A stretch of 29,092 nucleotides of DNA, from the NCBI GenBank assembly GCA_964653025.1, contig CAZZBZ010000044.1, positions 1-29,092 on the forward strand, written 5' to 3'. Shown piece after piece: positions 17,246 to 23,888 of this stretch. Numbering within the stretch: position 1 is the first letter of the stretch; every line of letters begins with the position of its first letter. The DNA comes from JABWAM01 sp964653025 (lineage in GTDB: Bacteria > Verrucomicrobiota > Verrucomicrobiia > JABWAM01). The notes beneath the pieces were generated by a model, which was not told where the DNA came from, made no database searches, and worked only from the letters and a program-made list of their open reading frames with translations. Position numbers and translations under genes: made by a program.

Positions 17246-17584
17246 TTAGACGGCTTTCTCGCCACGTTCGTCGGTGCGGATGCGCACGACTTCTTCCACG
17301 GGGGAGACGAAGACCTTGCCGTCGCCGATCTTACCGGTGCGAGCGGCCTTCACGATGGTGTCCACCGCCTTGGGCGCGAGCGCGTCCGTAACGATGACCT
17401 CGATCTTGACCTTGGGGAGGAAGTCCACGGTGTACTCGCTCCCGCGGTAGATTTCAGTGTGTCCCTTCTGGCGCCCGAAGCCTTTGACTTCGGAAACGGT
17501 CATGCCCGCCACGCCGAGGTCGGTGAGGCCCTCGCGGACCTCGCCCAGCTTAAAGGGTTTGATGATGGCTTCGATTTTTTTCAT
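17246..17584 (-). CDS. glnK: PII nitrogen regulatory protein (GlnB/GlnK family)
   Basis: The 112-residue protein is standard PII length. MKKIEAIIKPFKLGEVREGL opens the fold. The T-loop GFGRQKGHTEIYRGSEYTVDFLPK carries Tyr51, the usual uridylylation site, and the B-loop region TGKIGDGKVFV and C-terminal VRIRTDERGEKAV are conserved. The trimer senses ATP/ADP and 2-oxoglutarate and, when glutamine is plentiful, plugs the ammonium channel. Its position directly after amt (31-base gap) supports a GlnK-type role. It may also influence glnA, the next gene. The start has no Shine-Dalgarno sequence, only an A/C-rich leader. Confidence 0.97.
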   Translation of the reverse strand: MKKIEAIIKPFKLGEVREGLTDLGVAGMTVSEVKGFGRQKGHTEIYRGSEYTVDFLPKVKIEVIVTDALAPKAVDTIVKAARTGKIGDGKVFVSPVEEVVRIRTDERGEKAV

Positions 17585-17615
17585 GGGTGTATTCGTGGGT
17601 TGTTTGCAGCGGTGA

Positions 17616-19064
17616 TCAGGCGTTGTAAGCCTCCTCGCCGTGTTGCGAGATGTCGAGGCCGAGGGTCTCGTCCTCTTCGCTCACTCGGAGTCCGATCGTC
17701 GCGTCCACCACCTTGAGGATGATGAAAGTTACGACAATCGCAAGCACCCAAGTGAAGGCGACGGCTTTGAGCTGGTTGAAGAACTGATCGAAGCCTCCCG
17801 CGAGGGAGACGGCCGCGCCGTTCACCTTGTAGGTGGCAGCGATGGACGGGTTGACCTCGGGGTTGGCGAAGATGCCGGTGAGTAGGGCGCCGAGGGTTCC
17901 ACCGACCCCGTGGACGCCGAATGCGTCGAGGGAGTCGTCGTAGCCAAAGGCGGCCTTGAGCTTGGAGACGGCGAGGTAACAGACCACGCCAGCGAGCAGG
18001 CCGATGAGCAGGCCAGCGGCCGGGGTGACAAAGCCTGCGGCGGGAGTGATCGCCACGAGGCCCGCGACCATGCCGGAGGCGGCACCGAGCACACTCGGTT
18101 TGCCTTTGAGAATCCACTCCATCCCCGCCCAACCGATGGCGGCGGCGGCGGACGCGAAGTGGGTGGAGGCGAAGGCGCTGGAGGCGAGGCCGCCCGCGTT
18201 CAGGGCGCTGCCGGCATTGAAGCCGAACCAGCCGACCCAGAGCAGGCCCGCTCCGACAAGGCTGAAGACCACGCTGTGCGGAGGCATCTGCGTGGTGGGG
18301 TGCCCGAGCCTCTTGCCGAGGACGAGGCAGCAGACCAGCGCGGAAACCCCCGAGCTGATGTGCACCACCGTGCCGCCAGCAAAATCGAGCGCGGGGATCT
18401 TCCCGCCCAGCGCCCAGTTGAACAGGCCGCCCTTGCCCCAGACCATGTGGGCCAGGGGAAAGTAGAGGACGGTTGCCCAGAGCACGGTGAAGAGGACCAT
18501 TGCGCTGAACTTGATCCGTTCCGCGAATGCGCCGCTGATCAGGGCCGGCGTGATGATCGCGAACATGAGCTGGAAGAGCATGAAGGTCTGATGGGGGATC
18601 GTCCCCGCGTAGTCCGCGTTCGGCGCGCCTCCGACTCCCTTGAGCAGAAAGTATTGGGTGAAGCTCCCGAAGAAGGAGTTCCCCTCGCCGAAGGCGACGC
18701 TGTAACCGTAGATGGCCCAGAGCACGCTCATGAGCGCCATGAGAAACATGCTGTGCATCATCGTGGAGAGCACGTTCTTCGAACGGACCAGACCGCCGTA
18801 GAAGAGGGCCAGACCGGGGCCGGTCATCATCAGCACGAGGGCGGAGCTGGTGAGCAACCACGCATTGTCGCCGGCGCTGATGGAGACGTTCGACTTGCGC
18901 TTTTCGGCGACGGGTGCCGAGCCATTGAGGACGGATTCGAGGTCGGTCACGCGCTCTTCCATCGTCGCGTCGCGGGGGGCGGTGGGGGCTTCCTCGCCGC
19001 GAACTGCGAACGCACCACCAAGGAGGACGGCGGCTATTCCGATCAGCATCAGTTTTTTCTTCAT
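17616..19064 (-). CDS. amt: Ammonium transporter (Amt/MEP/Rh family) with signal peptide
   Basis: The product is 482 residues from the ATG at 19064; upstream in-frame codons lie in the promoter. Residues 1-25 form a signal peptide (KKKLMLIGIAAVLLGGAFA). Next comes a hydrophilic, coiled-coil-like segment (TMEERVTDLESVL) of about 45 residues, absent from classical E. coli AmtB. The channel core starts at NAWLLTSSALVLMMTGPGLALFYGGLVRSKNVLS. Both pore histidines are seen, in GGTVVHISSGVSALV and FGVHGVGGTLGALLTG, and ISGAFAERIKF is conserved. The C-terminal tail (SEEDETLGLDISQHGEEAYNA) is the GlnK-interacting segment. It is the first gene of amt-glnK-glnA; a sigma-54-like site lies about 80 bases upstream. 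Confidence 0.96.
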   Translation of the reverse strand: MKKKLMLIGIAAVLLGGAFAVRGEEAPTAPRDATMEERVTDLESVLNGSAPVAEKRKSNVSISAGDNAWLLTSSALVLMMTGPGLALFYGGLVRSKNVLSTMMHSMFLMALMSVLWAIYGYSVAFGEGNSFFGSFTQYFLLKGVGGAPNADYAGTIPHQTFMLFQLMFAIITPALISGAFAERIKFSAMVLFTVLWATVLYFPLAHMVWGKGGLFNWALGGKIPALDFAGGTVVHISSGVSALVCCLVLGKRLGHPTTQMPPHSVVFSLVGAGLLWVGWFGFNAGSALNAGGLASSAFASTHFASAAAAIGWAGMEWILKGKPSVLGAASGMVAGLVAITPAAGFVTPAAGLLIGLLAGVVCYLAVSKLKAAFGYDDSLDAFGVHGVGGTLGALLTGIFANPEVNPSIAATYKVNGAAVSLAGGFDQFFNQLKAVAFTWVLAIVVTFIILKVVDATIGLRVSEEDETLGLDISQHGEEAYNA

Positions 19065-19145
19065 GGGTTTTGGTGTTGTGGGGGTTTGGGTTTCTGCCCC
19101 CGGACCGCCGCCCCGGTGGCGATGGCACCTAGGTTCGATGATATA

Positions 19146-19162
19146 AGCAGGGCGCATGCCAA
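19146..19162 (-). promoter_or_regulatory. Candidate sigma-54 promoter of amt-glnK-glnA
   Basis: On the minus strand TTGGCATGCGCCCTGCT matches the -24/-12 consensus TTGGCACGN4TTGCT at all but two fixed positions and keeps the required GG-N10-GC spacing. The predicted start is about 12 bases downstream, giving a leader of roughly 70 bases. TGCTTATAT immediately following could alternatively serve as an extended -10 for the housekeeping sigma factor, but no well-spaced -35 is present. Confidence 0.6.
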
Positions 19163-19372
19163 GTTTCTCAAGGTCTGCTCCTCAAGCGGGGTCTGGGTTG
19201 CAAGCTGCTCGCGTGGTACTGGACTCTGTCCAGCATGGTCAAATTGAGACAGGGGGCTGAAGGGGAAAGGGTCGAATGTGGAGTGTCCCGTCTCCAAAGG
19301 CGGGCAGGCGACCATGCTGTCGGGTCGGGACGGCGATCCGATTCGTGGGACACTTCAAAATCCTGAATCGGC

Positions 19373-19400
19373 TTTACACCGGGGCCGGTTGCGCTAGCTT
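19373..19400 (+). promoter_or_regulatory. Candidate housekeeping promoter of tRNA-Gly
   Basis: TTTACA (19373-19378) and TAGCTT (19395-19400) are separated by 16 bases and sit about 15 bases before the tRNA 5' end, a position suitable for a short precursor. The -10 is a weak match. The rest of the 350 bases upstream of the amt start holds no gene that I can support. Confidence 0.45.
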
Positions 19401-19414
19401 CCCCAACATCGGAT

Positions 19415-19488
19415 GCGGGTGTGGTTCAATGGTAGAATGCGGGCTTCCCAAGCCTGAGACGAGGGTTCGATTCCCTTCACCCGCTCCA
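19415..19488 (+). tRNA. tRNA-Gly (anticodon CCC)
   Basis: The 74-base tRNA folds fully: a 7-bp acceptor stem (GCGGGTG/CACCCGC), a D arm with AATGGTA, an anticodon loop TTCCCAA with CCC at positions 34-36, a T arm GAGGG-TTCGATT-CCCTT with one G-T pair, discriminator T and encoded CCA. It closely resembles the enterobacterial glyU-type tRNA. The 3' half would be a normal integrase target, but no integrase gene or second copy of the 3' end is visible. Confidence 0.95.
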
Positions 19489-19938
19489 CTCTCGATTCTC
19501 AGAGGGGAAATGCGATCTTGGGAGGGTCGTGGGGGCGAATGCATAACAGAATTGCATAACACGCCCCACCCCGTTTCACCCCGTCCCCGCTTGTCCTCGT
19601 GCCTCTAGGAACGGTCCGCCGGGGCCATTGTGGAAGGGTCGGACCCGTATGGAACGCCCCACAGGGGCTTATGGCGCGCGATTCTTGGGAATCTTGGCGT
19701 GGCGAGGGATCGATTGCTGCTTGAATGCAAGAAGTGGATGCCTCATTCGCGTTGATGGCCTTCGAACAGCAGGTGGGCGCATTCAGCATTCAAAAAGTTG
19801 AGAAAACCGAGGCAAGCATGGTTGTGGTGCATGACAACGATCAACCAGCCACGCGCCCCCAACCGTCAGCAAAATCCGTCAGAACGCCCCGCGATGCACT
19901 CTGCCTAAAAATCAACCCGCCTACGGCATGATCACGGC
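19489..19938. other. Intergenic stretch without a supportable gene
   Basis: These 450 bases separate tRNA-Gly from the stop of the acyltransferase gene. Short frames are present on both strands but show no recognisable family. The structures visible are two small GC hairpins, GGGTC/GACCC (19636-19646) and GCCCC/GGGGC (19656-19668). Each is followed by a TATGG, which looks like a tandem pair. A short direct repeat of TGCATAACA with one variable base before it lies near 19541-19562. This may be a decayed insertion next to the tRNA, but nothing proves it. Confidence 0.4.
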
Positions 19939-21174
19939 TCAGGGAAGGTCGTCCACAAGAACGAATCCTCTGGCCTTGCGCCAGCGCCCGCCCGCTTCGA
20001 CGTGGGCGATCAAGGCGCGTTCCAGGGCGGATTTCCGCGGCAGCGCCCGCAGGTCCGGCGCGGCCTGCTGGCCATAGGGAATCTCGAGGTTGAAAACGAA
20101 CCGGAACGCCGACCACGCATCGCACTCCACCGGATAGAGGTGGAACAGCCGCTGGAAGCCCAGGATGTTGGAATCAGGCTTCAGGAATGGAGCCAGTTGG
20201 GCGTCAAGCAACCACGTGGTGCAGACCAGGGCCTTCGCCGGGGGCGTTTTCGGAAAATGCTTGCTGAAGAATACGAGTGCCTGCCGCATGGAGGCGATTG
20301 CGTCTTCGCGGGACAAAGGCCCTCCCGCGGGAATGTGAATATCCAGGACCGGATCGCCGGGCTTCAGAATCTCCGTCCAGTCGCTGAGGGAAAGGCGCAT
20401 CGCTTCGTGCGTGACCGCGCCACAGGCCGTGTTCACCGGGTTTCCAATCACGCTTCCGGCGTCGGACTCCCACCGCGAGGTCCAGGCGCCCTTCGCCTCA
20501 GTGTTCCCCGAAGCGCCGTTCCTCTGCCCGTCGCTGCGGAACACGAGCCCTCCTTCCGCCAGCGTGATGATCCGCCCATCCCCGCGATGTCGAAAGACCC
20601 GTTGTCCCGTCGCAAGCCCGGACGGGATGAACTGGAGGCGTCCCAGTTTAAAGACCTCCCCCTTCATGTGGTGCCTCAGCCAGCCTCCGGCGTAGATCGG
20701 GGTGAGCCCCTCCTGTCCGGTAAGCTTGTGCTGCATCCGCAGGTGATGCGCCACGTCGCCCAGGGTCTCCGCGACCACGTCGGGCGGAATGGCATGGGCC
20801 TCGTGAAACGCGCGGGTCTGCGGATGATTCGAGAGCAGTACCAGGAACCAGAACCATCCGGCGTCCTTCCCGAGCGCGGCGGTCAGCTCGGGCCATTCCC
20901 GGACCGACTTCCCGCCATGGTACATCCGCCAATGGGCATGCCAGGCCAGCGCGGCGAGCGCCGCGTCCCCGCGAATGCACCCAGCCCCCCGCACTGCGGA
21001 CGCCTCCATCTCCGTCGGGATCCCAAGGTACCGGCATCCCTCCTGGACAAACCTGTCTTCGAGAAAGAAAACTCCTCCCGGGGGACGCGCTTGGGAAGAC
21101 TCCTCCCAGCCCGGGGCAATCACCCCAGCCTCCCTCTCAATCTGTAACGCACTCAGAACATTCGCGAGGTCCAT
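19939..21174 (-). CDS. GNAT-like acyltransferase-domain protein (two-domain, DUF5596-type)
   Basis: The product is 411 residues from the ATG at 21174; the frame is open further upstream through the repeat and the next gene but without homology. The N-terminal half is helical, with WHAHWRMYHG and WFWFLVLLSNHPQTRAFHEA. The C-terminal half has a GNAT-like core, including VLDIHIPAGGPLSREDAIASM, FFSKHFP, VCTTWLLDAQLAPFL and SNILGFQRLFHLYP. I recall this arrangement from a family described as acyltransferase with GNAT-like C-terminal domain, but no substrate is known to me. It follows the PIG-L deacetylase gene on the same strand after 92 bases, most of which is a REP-like hairpin element. A functional link between the two is possible but unproven. 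Confidence 0.75.
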   Translation of the reverse strand: MDLANVLSALQIEREAGVIAPGWEESSQARPPGGVFFLEDRFVQEGCRYLGIPTEMEASAVRGAGCIRGDAALAALAWHAHWRMYHGGKSVREWPELTAALGKDAGWFWFLVLLSNHPQTRAFHEAHAIPPDVVAETLGDVAHHLRMQHKLTGQEGLTPIYAGGWLRHHMKGEVFKLGRLQFIPSGLATGQRVFRHRGDGRIITLAEGGLVFRSDGQRNGASGNTEAKGAWTSRWESDAGSVIGNPVNTACGAVTHEAMRLSLSDWTEILKPGDPVLDIHIPAGGPLSREDAIASMRQALVFFSKHFPKTPPAKALVCTTWLLDAQLAPFLKPDSNILGFQRLFHLYPVECDAWSAFRFVFNLEIPYGQQAAPDLRALPRKSALERALIAHVEAGGRWRKARGFVLVDDLP

Positions 21175-21193
21175 GCGGGTGTCGTGTCTCAGT

Positions 21194-21262
21194 GTAGGAG
21201 CCGCTGCCAGCGGCGGAGAGGCTTTCGGCCAACCTATCCAGCCCCCCGGTCGCAACGCGACC
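21194..21262. repeat. REP-like hairpin doublet
   Basis: The element starts with GTAGGAG (21194-21200), the head motif typical of pseudomonad and related REP sequences. Hairpin 1 follows: GCCGCT/AGCGGC, 21200-21214, loop GCC. Hairpin 2 is GGTCGC/GCGACC, 21248-21262, loop AAC. Read in reverse, the right half again gives a GTTGG head, a hairpin and a G-rich tail, so the element is an inverted pair with different stems. It fills most of the gap between the PIG-L and acyltransferase genes. Confidence 0.6.
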
Positions 21263-21266
21263 CAAC

Positions 21267-22037
21267 TCAGCGATACCGCGCGTCGCAGAGGGTGAAGAAG
21301 GGCTCTGCCAATTCGCTCTGGCGCGCCATGCCCCAGTACTGGTTCGCAAGGCGGATTTTTGCGACGCTCTTCTCCAGCCCCTGACTCCCGTGCGCGAGCA
21401 TGGCCTTCTCCTTGAGCGCCCACTGCGCGGTGATATCAATCAGGATGTTGGGGGATGGGTAGAGGCGGAAGTCCGACTCCCAGGTGCAGTGGCGGACGAT
21501 CATGGGCATCCAGAGTTGCCCCAGCGAGGCCCCCTCCTTCATCGCCGTGCGAAAAGCCAGGTTGATGATGTGCCCGCTGCAAACATGCTCGAAGCCGCTG
21601 AGTATATGCTGGGCGATCACGATCTCCGGTTCGTATTTCCGGATCGCGGCTACCACCGGATCGAGGAGGCGCGGGTTCATCGCCACCGCGGGGATCAGCG
21701 GCCCCATGCCGGGATGGTCGGTACGGAACCCGGGGTCGCCCAGCCAGACGAAGCCCTTCCCGTCGGAATGCATCATGCTCTGGAAGTTCAGGAACTCGAG
21801 ATGCCGCACCCCCAGGATCGCGGCGCCCTCGCGCGTCTCCTGCTCGCGAACGACCATGGCCTCGGCGGGGAGCGTTTCCCGGTATTTCTTGTCCCCGATG
21901 GCCGCGCCGTTGGCGTTGGCGGAAAGCATGACCAACACTCCCTCGTAACCCGCCGCGATGAATTTCGCCATCGTGCCACCCGCATAGACCTCCATGTCAT
22001 CCGCGTGCGCCATAATCGCCATGATGCATTTTTTCAT
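21267..22037 (-). CDS. PIG-L/LmbE family deacetylase
   Basis: The product is 256 residues from the ATG at 22037, preceded by AGGAAG eight bases upstream, a good Shine-Dalgarno sequence. The N-terminal MAIMAHADDMEVYAGGTMAKFIAAG contains the A-H-x-D-D zinc/catalytic motif of N-acetyl-sugar deacetylases. The downstream zinc His is expected in IAQHILSGFEHVCSGHIINLAF, where the common HPDH is replaced by FEHVCSGH. The enzyme should remove an acyl group from an amino sugar or related amide in the cytoplasm; the substrate is unknown. It lies upstream of the acyltransferase gene and downstream of the oxidoreductase and tRNA-Ser. Confidence 0.88.
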   Translation of the reverse strand: MKKCIMAIMAHADDMEVYAGGTMAKFIAAGYEGVLVMLSANANGAAIGDKKYRETLPAEAMVVREQETREGAAILGVRHLEFLNFQSMMHSDGKGFVWLGDPGFRTDHPGMGPLIPAVAMNPRLLDPVVAAIRKYEPEIVIAQHILSGFEHVCSGHIINLAFRTAMKEGASLGQLWMPMIVRHCTWESDFRLYPSPNILIDITAQWALKEKAMLAHGSQGLEKSVAKIRLANQYWGMARQSELAEPFFTLCDARYR

Positions 22038-22104
22038 GCCCTTAACTTCCTATAAATAACGCTGACAGACAAGCGTGGAGGGATCCTTGAAGTGGCCAGT
22101 TTTC

Positions 22105-22392
22105 CTATCCAGCGTCTGGCACCTTGATCGGCGAGGCTCCAACTTCAGAATCCCGACATCTCTCACTTTTCTGCTTTTTCAACCGCTGAACCTCGTTGGT
22201 GCAGAGCACGTCAATCCCCGGCTCATGTTCGCCCTTGATCGGTTCCAGGACCGCTCCGCCGTTGCCCGCCATCAGTTGAATGATCGTATTGAGACGTCCC
22301 TTTGTCTGGACTGAATCTACCTGACCAACGTCTCGTCGGACACGCTTGCCTCCGACAACCCCGGCATCTATCACGACGAAGATCCTTCCCAA
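22105..22392 (-). other. Possible gene remnant or small unidentified ORF
   Basis: The 388 bases between the PIG-L start and tRNA-Ser hold one 95-codon minus-strand frame. Its middle (QTKGRLNTIIQLMAGNGG and EPGIDVLCTNEVQRLKKQ) has a balanced, protein-like composition rather than the Arg/Pro-rich look of a shadow frame. Base composition is also less GC-rich than the surroundings. I recognise no family, see no ribosome-binding site, and the N-terminal part looks random. It may be a decayed gene. Confidence 0.25.
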
Positions 22393-22415
22393 CTTTATGT
22401 TGCCGGATCTTTTTT
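22379..22415 (+). terminator. Weak terminator-like hairpin before tRNA-Ser
   Basis: AAGATCC (22379-22385) and GGATCTT (22405-22411) can pair around a 19-base loop and run into six T residues (22410-22415). The loop is long and no plus-strand gene precedes it, so the role is doubtful. Confidence 0.25.
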
Positions 22416-22425
22416 AGGGTGAAAC

Positions 22426-22518
22426 GGTCAGGTGGCTGAGTGGTCGAAAGCGGCGGTTGCTAAACCGTTGTACTGGTTAAATACGGTACCGAGGGTTCGA
22501 ATCCCTCCCTCACCGCCA
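22426..22518 (+). tRNA. tRNA-Ser (anticodon GCT), with two structural irregularities
   Basis: The 93-base class II tRNA has a long variable arm (GTACTG/CGGTAC), a T arm GAGGG-TTCGAAT-CCCTC, discriminator G and encoded CCA. Two features are unusual. The acceptor stem GGTCAGG/CCTCACC has a C-C mismatch at pair 4-69. The anticodon stem GCGGT/ACCGT encloses only six bases (TGCTAA), one fewer than normal. The anticodon reads GCT after T33. A T-rich run (22519-22529) follows. It may be functional, degenerate, or carry sequence errors. Confidence 0.85.
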
Positions 22519-22547
22519 TTTTCTTTTTCAGAGGGAGACGGCGAGCC

Positions 22548-23780
22548 TCAAAGGCCGCGGTGACCCATCGAACGCCAGAGTTTCCGCGCGTGGGCGATGG
22601 CCTTCCTCGGGGGACTGACCTGGCCGAGGATGCTCGGCGGCGGCTGCCCCGGCGCCGCATCCTTCGGCCACGGGGACCAATGATCATTCTCCACGGTCTT
22701 GCGGGAGGATTCCTTGCGGAAGTCGGGAACCGTGAAGGGCGCGCCGTTTTCCAGCGCACTCTTCCACGCGAGAATCCCTACGCTGCTCATCGCAACCCCG
22801 CGAGTGACATCGAGGAATGGCTGCTTGTTCGCCCGAATCGCCCGGGCAAAGTGGACGCAGGTCCAGAAGTCGCCGCCGCCGTGGCCGGCCTTGTTCGCGA
22901 GATCCCGATACTCAGGCCATTCGGGTTGATACGTCTTCTCCCGCACTTCCCCGGGCTTGAGGTTCCACTCCTCGTGCCAGACCCGCACGCCGCCACCAGT
23001 TCGCGGGATTTCCATGGCGCCGCGGGTGCCATGGACTCGGTACCACACGCTGTGCCCGGGAAGGCTGAGGCCAAGGATACGGAAGACCGCGCCGTTGTCC
23101 ATGCGGCAGAGGATCACGCCCCCATGGTCCCCGCGCTTGGGGGAGAGTCGGCTGAGTTCAGGCACGGGGATGGAAAGCGCGTTCACCGACACGGGGCGCG
23201 CGTCGGTGATGCACATGAGCGGGGCGAGCGCGTGGGTGCAGTAGTAGGTCGAGGGAAGCCAGTTGCGCCAGTGGTGGAGCCCGGGGGCGAGGCGGTTGTG
23301 GCCTTCAGCCGACACCGGATGGTTGTACTCGCCCTCGGCGTAGGTCACGCGGCCAACCTCGCCCGTGCGGTAAAGGCGGCGCATCTCCAGATTGCTGCGC
23401 ATAAAGGGGTAGTTCTCGGCGAGCATGTAGATCCGCTTCGTCTCCTCGACGGCCCGGCAGAGGGCCACACCTTCCGCAAGTGTCGAGTTGGCCGCCGTCT
23501 CGCTCATCACGTGAAGGCCGGCGCGCAGCGCCTTGATTGCGAACGGGGCATGCTCGTGGAAGTAGTTCGCAAGGACCACCGCATCCATGTCGTGGCCGAG
23601 AAACCGGTCGAAGTCCAAGTAGGTGGATACCTTGTGATGGCGACCCGCTTCCCGGAGTTTTTCTTTCCAGGTGTCGCAGATCGCGACAAGTTTCATCCCG
23701 AGTTGCGGAATGGCGCCGCGCATGAAAGACTGGCCGCGGCCCACACCCACGACCCCGATTCGGAGGATTTTCTGGTTCAT
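22548..23780 (-). CDS. Gfo/Idh/MocA family oxidoreductase-like protein
   Basis: The product is 410 residues from the ATG at 23780. The N-terminal Rossmann fold reads LRIGVVGVGRGQSFMRGAIPQLGMKLVAICD (GxGxxG-like loop, acidic strand end) and continues to MDAVVLANYFHEHAPFAIKALRAGLHV. At the place of the usual E-K-P motif the sequence is MSETAANSTLAEG, so the conserved lysine is missing. The C-terminal domain includes EYNHP, HHWRNWLPSTYYCTHALAPL, RVHGTRGAMEIPR and GHGGGDFW. These suggest a Gfo/Idh/MocA subfamily common in Verrucomicrobiota and Planctomycetota that may oxidise sugars or act as an NAD-dependent glycosidase-like enzyme. There is no signal peptide. It is divergent from the secreted propeller-like protein, with a palindromic site between. 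Confidence 0.88.
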   Translation of the reverse strand: MNQKILRIGVVGVGRGQSFMRGAIPQLGMKLVAICDTWKEKLREAGRHHKVSTYLDFDRFLGHDMDAVVLANYFHEHAPFAIKALRAGLHVMSETAANSTLAEGVALCRAVEETKRIYMLAENYPFMRSNLEMRRLYRTGEVGRVTYAEGEYNHPVSAEGHNRLAPGLHHWRNWLPSTYYCTHALAPLMCITDARPVSVNALSIPVPELSRLSPKRGDHGGVILCRMDNGAVFRILGLSLPGHSVWYRVHGTRGAMEIPRTGGGVRVWHEEWNLKPGEVREKTYQPEWPEYRDLANKAGHGGGDFWTCVHFARAIRANKQPFLDVTRGVAMSSVGILAWKSALENGAPFTVPDFRKESSRKTVENDHWSPWPKDAAPGQPPPSILGQVSPPRKAIAHARKLWRSMGHRGL

Positions 23781-23841
23781 GGAAAGATTTGGACGGGATC
23801 AGGCGTGTTCTTTGTTGAAGAAAACAATTATCCCTAGTTTT

Positions 23842-23860
23842 TTAGGATTGACCCGTCAAT
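23842..23860. promoter_or_regulatory. Palindromic operator candidate between divergent genes
   Basis: ATTGACCCGTCAAT (23847-23860) is a perfect inverted repeat with a CC centre. It overlaps TTAGGATTGA (23842-23851), whose reverse complement TCAATCCTAA recurs downstream of the plus-strand gene at 26094-26103. It sits about 30 bases before the start of the secreted protein and 60 before the oxidoreductase start, a plausible repressor site. Confidence 0.4.
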
Positions 23861-23888
23861 ACATTCCGCGCAATGGGAATCATCTCCC

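Noticed and set aside
15766..17391. 541-codon open frame on the plus strand opposite glnA and glnK
   Set aside because: It mirrors highly conserved genes, is Val/Glu/Arg/Gly-rich without a recognisable fold, and arises from strong third-position GC bias.
19123..19139. TGGCAC on the plus strand as a sigma-54 element
   Set aside because: It points away from amt, has no GC at the required N10 spacing, and no plus-strand gene other than the tRNA follows.
17910..19247. 445-codon plus-strand frame opposite amt
   Set aside because: Charged, repetitive composition (Glu/His/Arg/Asp) characteristic of an antisense shadow of a membrane protein.
19415..19938. Integration site of a mobile island at tRNA-Gly
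   Set aside because: No integrase, no second copy of the tRNA 3' end and no boundary repeat could be found in the window.
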